From Sphingomonas_O antarctica (GTDB lineage Bacteria > Pseudomonadota > Alphaproteobacteria > Sphingomonadales > Sphingomonadaceae), in NCBI RefSeq assembly GCF_965137005.1, contig NZ_CBCRXM010000005.1, positions 134,333 through 198,332 of the forward strand: 64,000 nucleotides of DNA, given 5' to 3'. Each line of letters starts with the position of its first letter. Position 1 is the first letter of the stretch. Below the pieces are notes generated by a model. The model had not been told where the DNA came from and searched no databases. It saw only the letters and a program-made list of their open reading frames with translations. Both the position numbers and the translations under genes were made by a program. Shown in pieces: positions 17,396-26,775 of this stretch.

Positions 17396-17755
17396 CTAGA
17401 GGTCGCGCAGTTCGCGACTGACCTCTTCGACTGGTTTTTCGTCGACCGCCATCGCGTCCATCGCCTGCGTCACGCCGCGCATGATGCGGGCGATATAGGC
17501 GCGGGTTTCCAAACCGCGCTCGCGCGCCGTTGCGGCGTCGGGGCTATAGGCCTCGATGTCGTCACGGCTGAGCGTGCCGTTGGTCGCCAGCAGCCGTTCG
17601 ACGGTATCATGACGCTGCCTAAGCACCGACACCTCCGCGGCGAGCGCCAGCACGATCGACATCAGCCGATCGGTCGCGGGATCGTCGAAATAGTCGGGCC
17701 GCTTGCCCTTGGCACGCTTGACCGAGGCGGCGACCCAATCAAGGTCATCGCTCAT
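17396..17755 (-). CDS. Small uncharacterised protein
   Basis: A 119-residue soluble, charged protein, mostly helical by composition (VLALAAEVSVLRQRHDTVERLL looks like a coiled-coil segment). The ATG at 17755 follows GGAAG and overlaps the methyltransferase stop (ATGA), so it is the last gene of the long leftward operon headed by the first TonB receptor. I do not recognise the family. Its position suggests an accessory role for the neighbouring methyltransferase or nitrilase homologue. Confidence 0.6.
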   Translation of the reverse strand: MSDDLDWVAASVKRAKGKRPDYFDDPATDRLMSIVLALAAEVSVLRQRHDTVERLLATNGTLSRDDIEAYSPDAATARERGLETRAYIARIMRGVTQAMDAMAVDEKPVEEVSRELRDL

Positions 17756-18945
17756 GCGGACTTCCATGCCCCATAAGCGTTCCATACCGCCGCGCGGCCA
17801 TGATCTTCGGCGCCCTCATCCTGGCGCGGAAATATGCTCTCATCGACGACGGCGCGTACGCCGGTCACAAACAGGCTGTCCCGGGCGAAACCGGCATCGT
17901 GCATGATCCCCTTGAGGTCGAGCGCGTGCATCGCCGACCAGAACGGCTCGTTGTTGTTGAAAGCATCCCAATCGCGGATGAACTGTTCGTAGAGCGGCAT
18001 TGCGTCCGAATATTGCGGCTGTTCGAGGTGCAGCATCAGTCCACCCGGTGCCAGCACCCGAAACCCTTCGCGGATGACGCGCGGCAAGGCGGTGCCTGAC
18101 AATTCATGCAGGTACATCGTCGTCTGCACCCAGTCGAAATGCCCGTCGGGGAAGCGCGCCATGTCCTCCGCATTCATCTGCACGAAGCGGAGGTTGATTG
18201 CGCCCAGCGCCTGCGCGCGGGCATGGCCATAGCGTAGGGAGGGCGCGGCGGTGTCGATCGCCACCACTTCGGTATCGGGAAAGGCCAGCGCCAGCGGCAC
18301 GATGTTATGGCCGATGGTGCTGCCGAGATCGAGGATCCGGCGCGGACTCCAGCCGGGGCGTTCGCGCCTGATCCAGTCGACCAGAGCCTGTCCGCCGCCG
18401 TCGCTCAACGCGCCCAGCCCGCCCGCCGTGGTAGCGAACAGCCCGCTATCGTAATTGGCCCCGGCCGAGACATCGCCCGGGCGTTCCTCGCCATGATAGC
18501 TGCCCGGCATGCAGTGAATATCGACCGCGCGCTGGTACCGCGGCACGTCGACCGACGGGTCGAGTTCGAGCGTCGCCTTGTTCGCGTTGAACGACGACGC
18601 CTTGGCATCGAGCGCGTCGATCTGACGCAGCACCATCTGCCGCCCGTTTTGCTGGCGCATCTCCATCGAATTGCGTTTGAGGCCCGACCAGAAACGGTGC
18701 CATGGGTCCTTGTTCATCGCACGGCGAATTTCAAAGCGGTCGGCGGGCAGGCGGCCCTGTTCGCGCTCGATCGCCGGCAGGACGCGGGTTTCATAGGCGC
18801 GCGCATTTCCCGCACCGATCGTGCCGCTGAGATATTTATTGAAGTTCGCCAAGAAATCGAACCGTGCCGCCTCATCATGGCTGGGCGTCGGAAACATCGC
18901 GTGGCGTTCAACCGCCGTGTAAGGCGGGGCGGGGTCTTCGCTCAT
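17752..18945 (-). CDS. Class I SAM-dependent methyltransferase-like protein
   Basis: A 397-residue protein. A novel-looking N-terminal half (residues 1-170) precedes a Rossmann methyltransferase domain with ILDLGSTIGHN (motif I), VVAIDTA and HFDWVQTTMYLHEL, then VLAPGGLMLHLEQP. GGAGGG stands before the ATG, which overlaps the nitrilase-like stop. A methyltransferase in a degradation operon is uncommon. It may move a methyl group off or onto a pathway compound, or act as a non-methylating member of the fold. Confidence 0.78.
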   Translation of the reverse strand: MSEDPAPPYTAVERHAMFPTPSHDEAARFDFLANFNKYLSGTIGAGNARAYETRVLPAIEREQGRLPADRFEIRRAMNKDPWHRFWSGLKRNSMEMRQQNGRQMVLRQIDALDAKASSFNANKATLELDPSVDVPRYQRAVDIHCMPGSYHGEERPGDVSAGANYDSGLFATTAGGLGALSDGGGQALVDWIRRERPGWSPRRILDLGSTIGHNIVPLALAFPDTEVVAIDTAAPSLRYGHARAQALGAINLRFVQMNAEDMARFPDGHFDWVQTTMYLHELSGTALPRVIREGFRVLAPGGLMLHLEQPQYSDAMPLYEQFIRDWDAFNNNEPFWSAMHALDLKGIMHDAGFARDSLFVTGVRAVVDESIFPRQDEGAEDHGRAAVWNAYGAWKSA

Positions 18946-19973
18946 ATCAAGCCCTCCTTGGCGAGGCGGGAAATTATCGATTCCTGCGTCTCGATAAAAT
19001 GCGCGCGGTCCGGTACGCGCGCAATATCGCCGTCGAGCAGCGACCCGGCGGGATGAACCGTCGCGGCGGCATAGGCGGCGGCGAAAACCTCGGTGCGTTG
19101 GCGCGCCAGATAATTGGTCATTCCGGGTTTGCGCCGCGCGGTGCGGAGCCCGTCTAAGTCGATATCGGCGAAGGCGGTGTAGGTTTCGCCGGCGCCCGCT
19201 TCGGCCAGCACCTGCCCTTTCCAATCCACGACCATCGAATTGCCATCGGCGCTGGCATAGCCATCAATCCCGGCAGTGTTGGCGCTGACGACATAAGCGA
19301 GGTTTTCGAATGCGCGCGCTTGCTTCGCGATCATCTTGTGCGTGCGTCGAGGCCCGCCAATCTCGGACGAGCTGTGCACGAAGATCTCCGCACCGCGCAA
19401 CGCATGGGCCCGCGCGATTTCGGGGTAGAGAATTTCCTCGGAGGCGATTGCTGCGAGGTTGCCGATTTCGGTCCGCGCTACCGGAAACACCCCGTCGAGG
19501 CCGTAAATGTCGAGATATTTCGACCACACATCGTGCGGCGTTGGCGCGAACATCGAATTGATCCGGCGATACCGCAGCACGATTTCGCCCGACGGTGCAA
19601 CGATGAACGAGGTCTGGAAGTATAATCCGGGGAAATGCGGATCGCGCTCATACGCATTCCCGGCGAGGAAGAGGTTCAAATCCTGCGCGGCCTTGCCCAG
19701 CGCGTCATACTCGGGGCCGCGCATGTCCCAGGCGGCGACTTCCGCGAACGCACTAATGCCGGTGCGGATAGGATAGGATGTGAAGAGATATTCGGGAAGA
19801 ACGGCGAGCCGCACGGGTGCGCCGCCATATTGGGTGATGAACGCCGTCGCGCCGCGAATCTGCCCGGTTACATCGGTCAGATGGCGCAGCATCGACTCAC
19901 GCTGGGTATCGCGCGTCGCCCCCGGCGCAACGCTCCGCGCGGTCATCTGCATCGCGACCGCAGCGTAAGTCAC
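18942..19973 (-). CDS. Nitrilase-superfamily protein with altered catalytic triad
   Basis: A 343-residue protein of the carbon-nitrogen hydrolase fold, starting at GTG 19973 within the stop of the FAD enzyme gene. The catalytic Glu is in place (Glu61 in LPEYLF). The position of the catalytic Lys appears to be Arg137 (RYRRIN), and the position of the nucleophilic Cys is Ser178 (AAIASEEILYPE). The flanking frame LRGAEIFVHSSSE is well conserved. The fold is certain, but classical amidase or nitrilase chemistry is doubtful. It may use serine, bind without cutting, or have another activity. Confidence 0.82.
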   Translation of the reverse strand: MTYAAVAMQMTARSVAPGATRDTQRESMLRHLTDVTGQIRGATAFITQYGGAPVRLAVLPEYLFTSYPIRTGISAFAEVAAWDMRGPEYDALGKAAQDLNLFLAGNAYERDPHFPGLYFQTSFIVAPSGEIVLRYRRINSMFAPTPHDVWSKYLDIYGLDGVFPVARTEIGNLAAIASEEILYPEIARAHALRGAEIFVHSSSEIGGPRRTHKMIAKQARAFENLAYVVSANTAGIDGYASADGNSMVVDWKGQVLAEAGAGETYTAFADIDLDGLRTARRKPGMTNYLARQRTEVFAAAYAAATVHPAGSLLDGDIARVPDRAHFIETQESIISRLAKEGLI

Positions 19974-21496
19974 AGCCCGAGCGCGCCCGGGTTCATTCGG
20001 CCATCGGGATCGAGTGCCGCTTTCAACGCTTCGAGGATCGTCCACGCGCGCGGATCGTGGCCGGCTTTGAGCGGATAGGTGCGACCGATCTGAAAATGCA
20101 TCCCGCCTTGCTGCCCGAAAATGCCGATGATTGCGCCACGCAAACGTTCGACCAGCGCGCGTGCCTCGGGATTGTCGGCGAACTCGGTCAGTTTGGCGAG
20201 GTGCCCGGGTTCGATGCTGCGGCGATGCAACTCGCCCCAAGCACCGGGCCAATAGAATACCGGTTCGATCAGGAACGCCGTCGTCGCGACCGTCAGGAAC
20301 ATATAGCCCGCGCCGACCTCCAGCCGCTCCATCTCGCTGTGATTGGCTTCGAACAATGCGGTGATCGCGTCAATCGTCGACAGCGCCTTGGAATGACGGA
20401 CGATGCCGTGGATGGGCACCCAGCGCTCACCATTGGGGCCGAGCATCGAATTGACCGGCGGGAACGGATTGGCGCGAAGTATCTTGGGGATGGTGTTTTC
20501 GACGGGACGGCCGCCTTGGGCCGCACAAATCCCGGCGATGCGCCGCATCCGTTCATCGGCTTCGGTCTGGGTCAGCCCTTCGGCGACGAAGTGCATCGAA
20601 AAGGCGGCATCGTCGAGGAACGAGCGCCCGGCGGCGACGACTTTTGCGCCCTCTTTGACCGCGCGCCAGAAGCCGCCCTGCGCCTTCATCATCTTGACCA
20701 AAGCTCCGGCATCGGCGGCAAGGCTGTCGCGCTTCATGCGCTGTGCCTGGAGGAACGGGTCGAAGCCGAAACTTTCGGTCGCCAGTTCCTGCCTTGCGAC
20801 TTCGCTGGCCGCAGCGGCAAAGGCGGCAGGGGCGTCGAACGCGAAGCTGCCATAAGCCAGGGCTTCGGCCTCGCGGATCAACGGCAAGGTGATGTGCGCC
20901 TTGATGCCGAATGCGCCCGCATCGCTGGCAAACAGGCCGGTGAGGTCGGGGCCATAGGGGCGCAGGAAGCCGTTGCCCGTGCGGATCACCGCGCCATCGG
21001 CCAACACCATGTCGAAGCTCAACGCGCTGCCGGCGATCGTGCCGCGCCCGGCACCCCAGAACAGCCCGTTCTGGCTCATCCCGCCGCCGACGCTGGCCTT
21101 GATGCCCGAAAGCGTCCCCCATAACGGCGTGCGCAACCCCTTGGGATGCAACGCCTCGTACAGGGCTCCCCAGCTGCAGCCGGCCTCGACCGTCACCGTC
21201 ATATCGGTCTCATCGATCGACAGGATGCGGTCCATGCGGCCGAGATCGACGATCAGCGCGCCCGCGTCGCTCGCGACATAGCCCGAGGTGTAGCTCATCC
21301 CGCCGCCGCGCGGGATGATCGTCAAGCCGTCTTGCGCCGCGGCTTTCAGGCCTGCGCTCAGTTCATCGATATTGGCGGGCCGCAACACCGCCGCCGGGCG
21401 CGGCCCTTGCGTGAAAACGTCCTGCGCGTAAAAATCGCGCTCGGCGTCGTCGCGGATCAGCGACGCGGGCGGCAGGTCGTCAAGCGCGCTCGCCAT
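19970..21496 (-). CDS. FAD-binding oxidoreductase (VAO/4-cresol dehydrogenase-like)
   Basis: A 508-residue flavoprotein. The N-terminal FAD-binding domain has the PRGGGMSYTSGYV and VEAGCSWGALYEAL motifs, and a FAD-oxidase C-terminal domain ends in KAALDPDGRMNPGALGL. This matches the family containing 4-cresol dehydrogenase, vanillyl-alcohol oxidase and D-lactate dehydrogenases. It would oxidise a hydroxy acid, alcohol or phenol of the pathway. GGAGG precedes the ATG at 21496, which lies 17 bases inside the MFS gene. No covalent-FAD histidine could be assigned. Confidence 0.85.
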   Translation of the reverse strand: MASALDDLPPASLIRDDAERDFYAQDVFTQGPRPAAVLRPANIDELSAGLKAAAQDGLTIIPRGGGMSYTSGYVASDAGALIVDLGRMDRILSIDETDMTVTVEAGCSWGALYEALHPKGLRTPLWGTLSGIKASVGGGMSQNGLFWGAGRGTIAGSALSFDMVLADGAVIRTGNGFLRPYGPDLTGLFASDAGAFGIKAHITLPLIREAEALAYGSFAFDAPAAFAAAASEVARQELATESFGFDPFLQAQRMKRDSLAADAGALVKMMKAQGGFWRAVKEGAKVVAAGRSFLDDAAFSMHFVAEGLTQTEADERMRRIAGICAAQGGRPVENTIPKILRANPFPPVNSMLGPNGERWVPIHGIVRHSKALSTIDAITALFEANHSEMERLEVGAGYMFLTVATTAFLIEPVFYWPGAWGELHRRSIEPGHLAKLTEFADNPEARALVERLRGAIIGIFGQQGGMHFQIGRTYPLKAGHDPRAWTILEALKAALDPDGRMNPGALGL

Positions 21497-22712
21497 GCAA
21501 GTCCTCCGACGGCGGATAGCGACCCAAAGCCAGCAGCAGCGCGCCGCCCGCAATAAACATGAACACCGCCGCAAACAGGATCGCGTCGTAACTGCCGGTC
21601 CGGTCGCGCACCACACCATAGATGATCGGCGAAATCGCGCTGCCGATCCCGAACGGCATATACAACATGCCGTAGATGCGCCCGTAATGCGCCATACCGA
21701 AATAGCGCGCGGCCATGAAGGCGATGACGTCGCTTTCCGTCCCCGCCGCCAGTCCGAGCAGGAACCCGCCGGTCATGACGATGCCAAGGCTGCTGCCCGT
21801 ACCGCTCAGCAAATAACAGGCCAGCGCTGGCATCAGCATTACGGGGAACGCCACGCCGGGCGCCCAGAAGCGGTCGAACAACAGTCCGACGACCAGCCGC
21901 CCGGTGAGGATGCCCAAAGCGACCACGCCCAACGTACTCGCCGCCGCCTGCGGGCTGAAGCCGTGCAAGGCGACGATCTGCGCCATGTGGATATGCGCGC
22001 CGCCATAAGCGGTGGCGATGATCAGGATCGACGCGAACAGGATCCAGAAATGTCGTCCACCGGCGGCCTGGCGCAGGGTCAGCCCGACGAGCGCGCCGCT
22101 CGCGTCGGCAACCCCTGCTGGTCGCTCATCGGGACGCGGCTCGCAGAACCATAGCAAGGCGACGGGCAGAGCGATCAACAGCGGGAATAAGGCAGCGACC
22201 GGGAAGGCGATGCGCCAATTTCCGTAAGCCGAGATCGCCCGCGTCACGACCTGCGGCACGATCATGGCCGAGATGCTGGTGCCGATCAGCATCAGACCCA
22301 GCGCCAGCCCGCGGTTCTTCTGGAACCACATGCTGACCGCGCGGCTCCACGTGACGGGCGTCGAGCCGATTCCGACCAGGCCGAGCACCGCCCATAAAAT
22401 ATACCAGCCGCCCAGCGAGGGAGGCATGAACCAGAACGCAGCAAAAGCGATGGCAAATGCGATCGTCGAGCCGATCGCAACGCGCCGCACGCCATACCGG
22501 TCGGCCATCCCGCCGAACACCGGCGCCAGGAAGCTGGCGATCAGCCCGAAGATCGTGACGCCCGCCGCGGCCTGTGCGAAGTCCCAGCCGAATTCAGCAT
22601 GGACCGGACCCAGTACAAGCGGCAGCACGTTAAACGGGATCGGCGACGCGCCACAAGCGGTGCCGATCAGCGCCGCGGTCAGCGGTTTCCAACCCCGGCG
22701 AAATTCGCTCAC
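21480..22712 (-). CDS. MFS transporter
   Basis: A 410-residue permease with twelve predicted membrane helices. The cytoplasmic loop motif GGMADRYGVRR lies between helices 2 and 3. It resembles oxalate/formate-antiporter-like and monocarboxylate-type MFS proteins. The GTG start overlaps the previous stop. Located behind a TonB receptor in the same operon, it is the natural inner-membrane step for the compound that the receptor brings into the periplasm. Confidence 0.88.
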   Translation of the reverse strand: MSEFRRGWKPLTAALIGTACGASPIPFNVLPLVLGPVHAEFGWDFAQAAAGVTIFGLIASFLAPVFGGMADRYGVRRVAIGSTIAFAIAFAAFWFMPPSLGGWYILWAVLGLVGIGSTPVTWSRAVSMWFQKNRGLALGLMLIGTSISAMIVPQVVTRAISAYGNWRIAFPVAALFPLLIALPVALLWFCEPRPDERPAGVADASGALVGLTLRQAAGGRHFWILFASILIIATAYGGAHIHMAQIVALHGFSPQAAASTLGVVALGILTGRLVVGLLFDRFWAPGVAFPVMLMPALACYLLSGTGSSLGIVMTGGFLLGLAAGTESDVIAFMAARYFGMAHYGRIYGMLYMPFGIGSAISPIIYGVVRDRTGSYDAILFAAVFMFIAGGALLLALGRYPPSEDLHGERA

Positions 22713-23416
22713 CGCTGAAACTCCGCCAGTTCGAGCACCGAATCCATATAGCCGCTCACCTCACCCCGAACGTAGATGAATTCGCCGTCGCGCGTCAGCC
22801 ACATGTCATATTCGGGGTGATTGTTCGTCAATCCGACAAAGCGGATGCGGTAACAGTCGAATGTGCCTGCGGGCACCGTAATCGTCTCGTCGCCGACATA
22901 GCTGAGGCCCGACCCGCTGGTGTGGATGAACGGGCCGGTCGCGCCGAAATGATGCAGCGAATGGATCAAATTGCGACCGAAGAATTGGGTATGCCCCGGC
23001 CCTTTGTCGTACGGAAATGTTGCACCCAGCCAGCCGTCGCCCTGCACGGCATGGACCCCGAACCCGCGCGTCGGGCGCGTGATCGGGAAACGCTGGCTGA
23101 TCCGCCCGCTATCGACGCTCCAGCTTTCGCACTCGGCTTCCGTGTCGGTGAAGCGGAACCAGCCGCTGCCGGTCACCGCGCCCTTGTTCATGATGCGCAC
23201 GAAGGCGTCGTGCGGGTGGAAATCGGGATGCACCGACAGGATGTTGTCGCGGACGACATCATCGTCCCCGAACCTCATCTCGCAATGCGCCTGGAACACG
23301 CGGAGACCGTCGGCCCCGCGCGTGATCGACCAATCCTCGAAACCCCACACCCGCCCGTCGGCGCGGGCCTTGTACTCGACGCGCCCGCGCATGCGGGGGA
23401 TGGAGGTGAACGGCAT
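22709..23416 (-). CDS. Uncharacterised protein in the TonB-MFS operon
   Basis: A 235-residue soluble protein without signal peptide. The C-terminal segment VPAGTFDCYRIRFVG resembles a motif seen in DUF3108-like proteins. I do not recognise the full-length family. The ATG shares one base with the stop of the TonB receptor gene and the stop overlaps the MFS start, so the three genes are translationally linked. It may bind or modify the imported compound. Confidence 0.65.
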   Translation of the reverse strand: MPFTSIPRMRGRVEYKARADGRVWGFEDWSITRGADGLRVFQAHCEMRFGDDDVVRDNILSVHPDFHPHDAFVRIMNKGAVTGSGWFRFTDTEAECESWSVDSGRISQRFPITRPTRGFGVHAVQGDGWLGATFPYDKGPGHTQFFGRNLIHSLHHFGATGPFIHTSGSGLSYVGDETITVPAGTFDCYRIRFVGLTNNHPEYDMWLTRDGEFIYVRGEVSGYMDSVLELAEFQR

Positions 23417-25938
23417 CAGAAGTTGATGCGTCCGCGGACCATCCACATCATTGGCTGGTTGAGATAGCTGTAGTTCGACAGCGCCGACTGGATGAAGCTT
23501 TCGCTCAGGCAATTGGTGCATTCGACCGACAACGCCCAGCGTTTTTCGGGTCCGTTGAGCGTCAGCCCGGCATTGACCAGCCACGCGGCGTCGGATTGCG
23601 AGCCGGTGATGAACGCGCCGTTGCCATTGGGGTTGGCGGGAAACGTCCCGTTGGTTCCGGTCACCGCCCCATTGTACAGCGACAAGTTGGCGATCGCGAC
23701 TTCCTGTTTCGAATGGTACGAGCCGTTGATCGAGGGCACGAGGCTGTAATTGCCGAGTTTGGCCTCGTAGCTGCCGCCGATGGCGAGGCTGATTTTCGGC
23801 GTTCGTACCGGTGTCGCGATTTGTCCGTCTGCGGTAACGATGCCTGCCGCGCAAGCCGTGATCGACGGTTGCGTCGCGGGCGTGTTCGGGCCTGTTGCGA
23901 CTTTGCCCGCCGCCAGCGCCGCGCGGCAATCGGCGAGCTGCCCTTCGACTGAGCGGATGCCGTATTTGTCATAGGCCGGGCGCCCGGTGGGCACGCGATA
24001 CTTGTCATCCTGATAGCCGACATTGGCGTAGAGGTTTAATCCCTGCGTTGGGACGACAGTGAACTCCGCCTCCAGCCCGGTGTTGCGGTAGTTGGCGAAA
24101 TTGCGCGTCAGGAAAGTCAGCGCGCCGGTCGTCGGATTGAGCAGGCCCGCAAGGATCTGCAGGTCGCTGACATCCAGCCGGAACGCGGTCAGGTTCGCGC
24201 GGACGCGGTGATTGAAGAATTCGGATTTGACGCCGACTTCGTAGCTCCACACTTTTTCCGGATCGAATGGCAGGAACTGGCTCGGCGCGGTCGCACGCGC
24301 GTTCCAGCCGCCCGATTTGAACCCGCGCGTCGCACTGGCGAATAGCAGGATATCGCGGTCGGGCTTGTAATTGATGGCGAAGCGCGGCGTCCACAATTTG
24401 GCGCGCTGAACCGTCGGGATGATTTGCGGCGTCAGCACCGTCGTCCCGTTGGCGGGGACGATCAGCGTCGAATTGTCGAGGCATGTCGCCTCCAGCGTAC
24501 CGTCGTTACACGACGCGCGATTGTCGCTGAGCTTCAGCGTCTTCTTTTCGTCGGTGTAACGAACGCCCGCCGTCACCTTGAACTGGTCGGTGATGTTCCA
24601 ATCGACTTGGGCGTAACCCGCCAACGCCCGGGTCTTGTTGCGGACCAAGCGATCGCCGAGCAGCAACGTCGTCGCCGGAGAGATGCTGAACAAATCGGCC
24701 AAGTCGGTCTTGTTGCGCTCATCGAGATAATAGCCGCCGGCAACGTAATCGAACGGACCGACCGATCCGTTCAGCTTCACCTCCTGCGTGAACTGGTCGT
24801 GATGACCGTCATTGGCGATCGTAAACCCGCCACGGGCATAACCCTGCACCGTTGGGAACGGCGTGGTGATCGATGGCCCGCCGCGTCCGTCGAAAAAGTC
24901 ATAGGCGAATTGCTGGACCAGGCTGACATATCCGGTGATCAGCGACAGCGTGGTCTTGTCCGCAATGCCGATCGACAGGTTTGATGTGATGATGTCGCTC
25001 GCCGCTCGTTGGCCGAGGCCGTAATTTGCCTTGCGTCCCGTAACCACGACCGGCGCAAACTGGTTGAGCCCTTTCGCCTTGCGCAATCCGGTGGTGACGA
25101 AGCGTCCATCGCAGTCTGTCGGATTCTTTGGATTGCAATCGAAGTTCAGGATATTGTCGCCTTCGCTGACGACATGCATGTATGCGGCATTCCAGTGAAC
25201 ATCGGGTGACAGGTCGCCGCGAATGCCGACCCGTGCGCCCCAGCCGTTATCGTCGTTGAGCCGCTCGCCGGTGGTGACGTTCTTGGCATAGCCACGATCA
25301 TGCTGACCATAGCCCGATACCTTAATCGCAAAGCCCGGCGCAATCGGCAGATCGATCGACGCGCGTCCGGCGACTTTGCTGTAGCGGCCATAACCCAGTT
25401 CGGCGAAACCCTTCACCTCGTCGCCGGGCTTGGCCATGATCACGTTGATCGCGCCACCAGTGGTGTTGCGCCCGAACAAAGTGCCCTGCGGCCCGCGCAG
25501 AACCTCGACCCGCTCGACGTCGAACAGCGACAGGTTGTTGGCATTCTGGCGCGAGAGGTAAATGTCGTCGACATAGGTGCCGACCGGCGGATCGAAGGTC
25601 GCAATCGTCTCGGTCGAACCAAGACCGCGCAGGAAGTAGGCATTGGCCGAGCCGATGCCGGTATTGTTCTGCGCGACGAGATTGGGGACGAACTGGCCGA
25701 TCTGCAGCGTGTTCGAAATACCTTGGGTGCGTAGCTGGTCGGCGGAGAACGCGGAGATCGCGATCGGCACATCCTGGATGCGCTCCGCACGGCGTTGCGC
25801 CGTCACGACGATGTCGGTGACGCCATCGCCCGGCCGCGTCTCGTCGGCGGACGTACTGCTCGCCGTATCCTGCGCCTGAGCCGGAGCCGAAATTGCCAGC
25901 GCCAGTGCCGCGCCGCATAGCCAGTCAACCCTGTTCAT
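23416..25938 (-). CDS. TonB-dependent outer-membrane receptor, copy 1
   Basis: An 840-residue receptor with a signal peptide ending in AQA, a TonB-box-like region (TDIVVTAQRRAERIQDVP), a plug domain (ERVEVLRGPQGTLFGRNTTGGAINV) and a 22-strand barrel ending in an aromatic residue (RINF). This type takes up non-siderophore substrates in many sphingomonads. It heads a leftward operon with a transporter and several enzymes. Operator copy 2 is 52 bases upstream of its ATG, so uptake and catabolism appear to be regulated together. Confidence 0.93.
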   Translation of the reverse strand: MNRVDWLCGAALALAISAPAQAQDTASSTSADETRPGDGVTDIVVTAQRRAERIQDVPIAISAFSADQLRTQGISNTLQIGQFVPNLVAQNNTGIGSANAYFLRGLGSTETIATFDPPVGTYVDDIYLSRQNANNLSLFDVERVEVLRGPQGTLFGRNTTGGAINVIMAKPGDEVKGFAELGYGRYSKVAGRASIDLPIAPGFAIKVSGYGQHDRGYAKNVTTGERLNDDNGWGARVGIRGDLSPDVHWNAAYMHVVSEGDNILNFDCNPKNPTDCDGRFVTTGLRKAKGLNQFAPVVVTGRKANYGLGQRAASDIITSNLSIGIADKTTLSLITGYVSLVQQFAYDFFDGRGGPSITTPFPTVQGYARGGFTIANDGHHDQFTQEVKLNGSVGPFDYVAGGYYLDERNKTDLADLFSISPATTLLLGDRLVRNKTRALAGYAQVDWNITDQFKVTAGVRYTDEKKTLKLSDNRASCNDGTLEATCLDNSTLIVPANGTTVLTPQIIPTVQRAKLWTPRFAINYKPDRDILLFASATRGFKSGGWNARATAPSQFLPFDPEKVWSYEVGVKSEFFNHRVRANLTAFRLDVSDLQILAGLLNPTTGALTFLTRNFANYRNTGLEAEFTVVPTQGLNLYANVGYQDDKYRVPTGRPAYDKYGIRSVEGQLADCRAALAAGKVATGPNTPATQPSITACAAGIVTADGQIATPVRTPKISLAIGGSYEAKLGNYSLVPSINGSYHSKQEVAIANLSLYNGAVTGTNGTFPANPNGNGAFITGSQSDAAWLVNAGLTLNGPEKRWALSVECTNCLSESFIQSALSNYSYLNQPMMWMVRGRINF

Positions 25939-25989
25939 TATCGCGTACTCCCTGTTCGGTGCCGCCCTTGCCCGCGAAGTCTTTTTATG

Positions 25990-26005
25990 ATTTGTCCGGA
26001 CAAAT
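25990..26005. promoter_or_regulatory. Operator copy 2, ATTTGTCCGGACAAAT
   Basis: A perfect 16-bp palindrome lies between the divergent TonB receptor (start 25938) and membrane protein (start 26055) genes. It is about equally distant from both starts, which fits control of both promoters by one bound repressor. Confidence 0.87.
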
Positions 26006-26054
26006 TTTCATGTGTGGGCTGACCTGTCAAGCCCATGTCAGCGGAGCGCAAAAA

Positions 26055-26729
26055 ATGACCGCTTATGCCTATCCCAGCCTGGTCTATCTGCACCTGCTGC
26101 TCTTCGTGCTGTGGCTTGGCGCAGATGTCGGGGTGTTCGTGCTCGGCCAGCATTTTCGCAAGCGCCACGTCTATTCGCTCGACCAACGGCTGGCGCTGCT
26201 CAAATTGCTGGTGCTGGTCGACATGACACCGCGCACCGCATGGGCGCTGATGGTGCCGGTCTCGCTCAGCGTCGCGCGGGTAGGGGGATGGTGGGAGGTG
26301 CCGCTGCCAGTCGTTGTGGCGGCCTATGCGATCGCCGCTTTGTGGCTGTGGCTGATCTGGGACGCGCACGCGCATGACGGCACGCCGCGCGCCGCGCGCA
26401 ACCGGCGAATCGAACTGCCGCTAAAGCTAGTCATCCTCGCCGGTTATCTGGGCGTCGGACTTACCAGTCTTGCGACCGGAGGTCCGATCGCCGTTGGATG
26501 GCTGGCGTGGAAAGCGATCCTGTTCGGCCTGATCTTCGCCGCGGCAATCATGATCGATGTCGCGTTCAAGCCCGTCGGGCCATTGCTCGGCCGCCTGATT
26601 GCCCAAGGATCCTGTGACGAGATTGAGATTCCATTGTTGCGCGTGATGAACCGGACCCGCATCTGGGTATGGTGCGTCTATGCCCTGCTAATAGTCGCCA
26701 GTTGGATAGGCCTCGTCAAACCAGCTTGA
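26055..26729 (+). CDS. Integral membrane protein, probable CopD-like fold
   Basis: A 224-residue protein with about six hydrophobic segments, starting YLHLLLFVLWLGADVGVFVLG. The conserved early His and WLGAD pattern is reminiscent of CopD/DUF2214-type heme or copper membrane proteins, but the assignment is loose. GGAG lies eight bases before the ATG. It is a single gene between operator copies 2 and 3. It may be a membrane redox or transport component of the system. Confidence 0.7.
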   Translation: MTAYAYPSLVYLHLLLFVLWLGADVGVFVLGQHFRKRHVYSLDQRLALLKLLVLVDMTPRTAWALMVPVSLSVARVGGWWEVPLPVVVAAYAIAALWLWLIWDAHAHDGTPRAARNRRIELPLKLVILAGYLGVGLTSLATGGPIAVGWLAWKAILFGLIFAAAIMIDVAFKPVGPLLGRLIAQGSCDEIEIPLLRVMNRTRIWVWCVYALLIVASWIGLVKPA

Positions 26730-26736
26730 CGCGGAT

Positions 26737-26754
26737 AATTTGTCCGGACAAATT
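26737..26754. promoter_or_regulatory. Operator copy 3, AATTTGTCCGGACAAATT
   Basis: A perfect 18-bp palindrome identical to copy 1, ending 21 bases before the start of the CitE-like lyase gene. It lies directly behind the stop of the membrane protein gene and would control the five-gene CoA-ester operon. Confidence 0.87.
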
Positions 26755-26775
26755 TAGAGGCTATTACGGGGGTCG

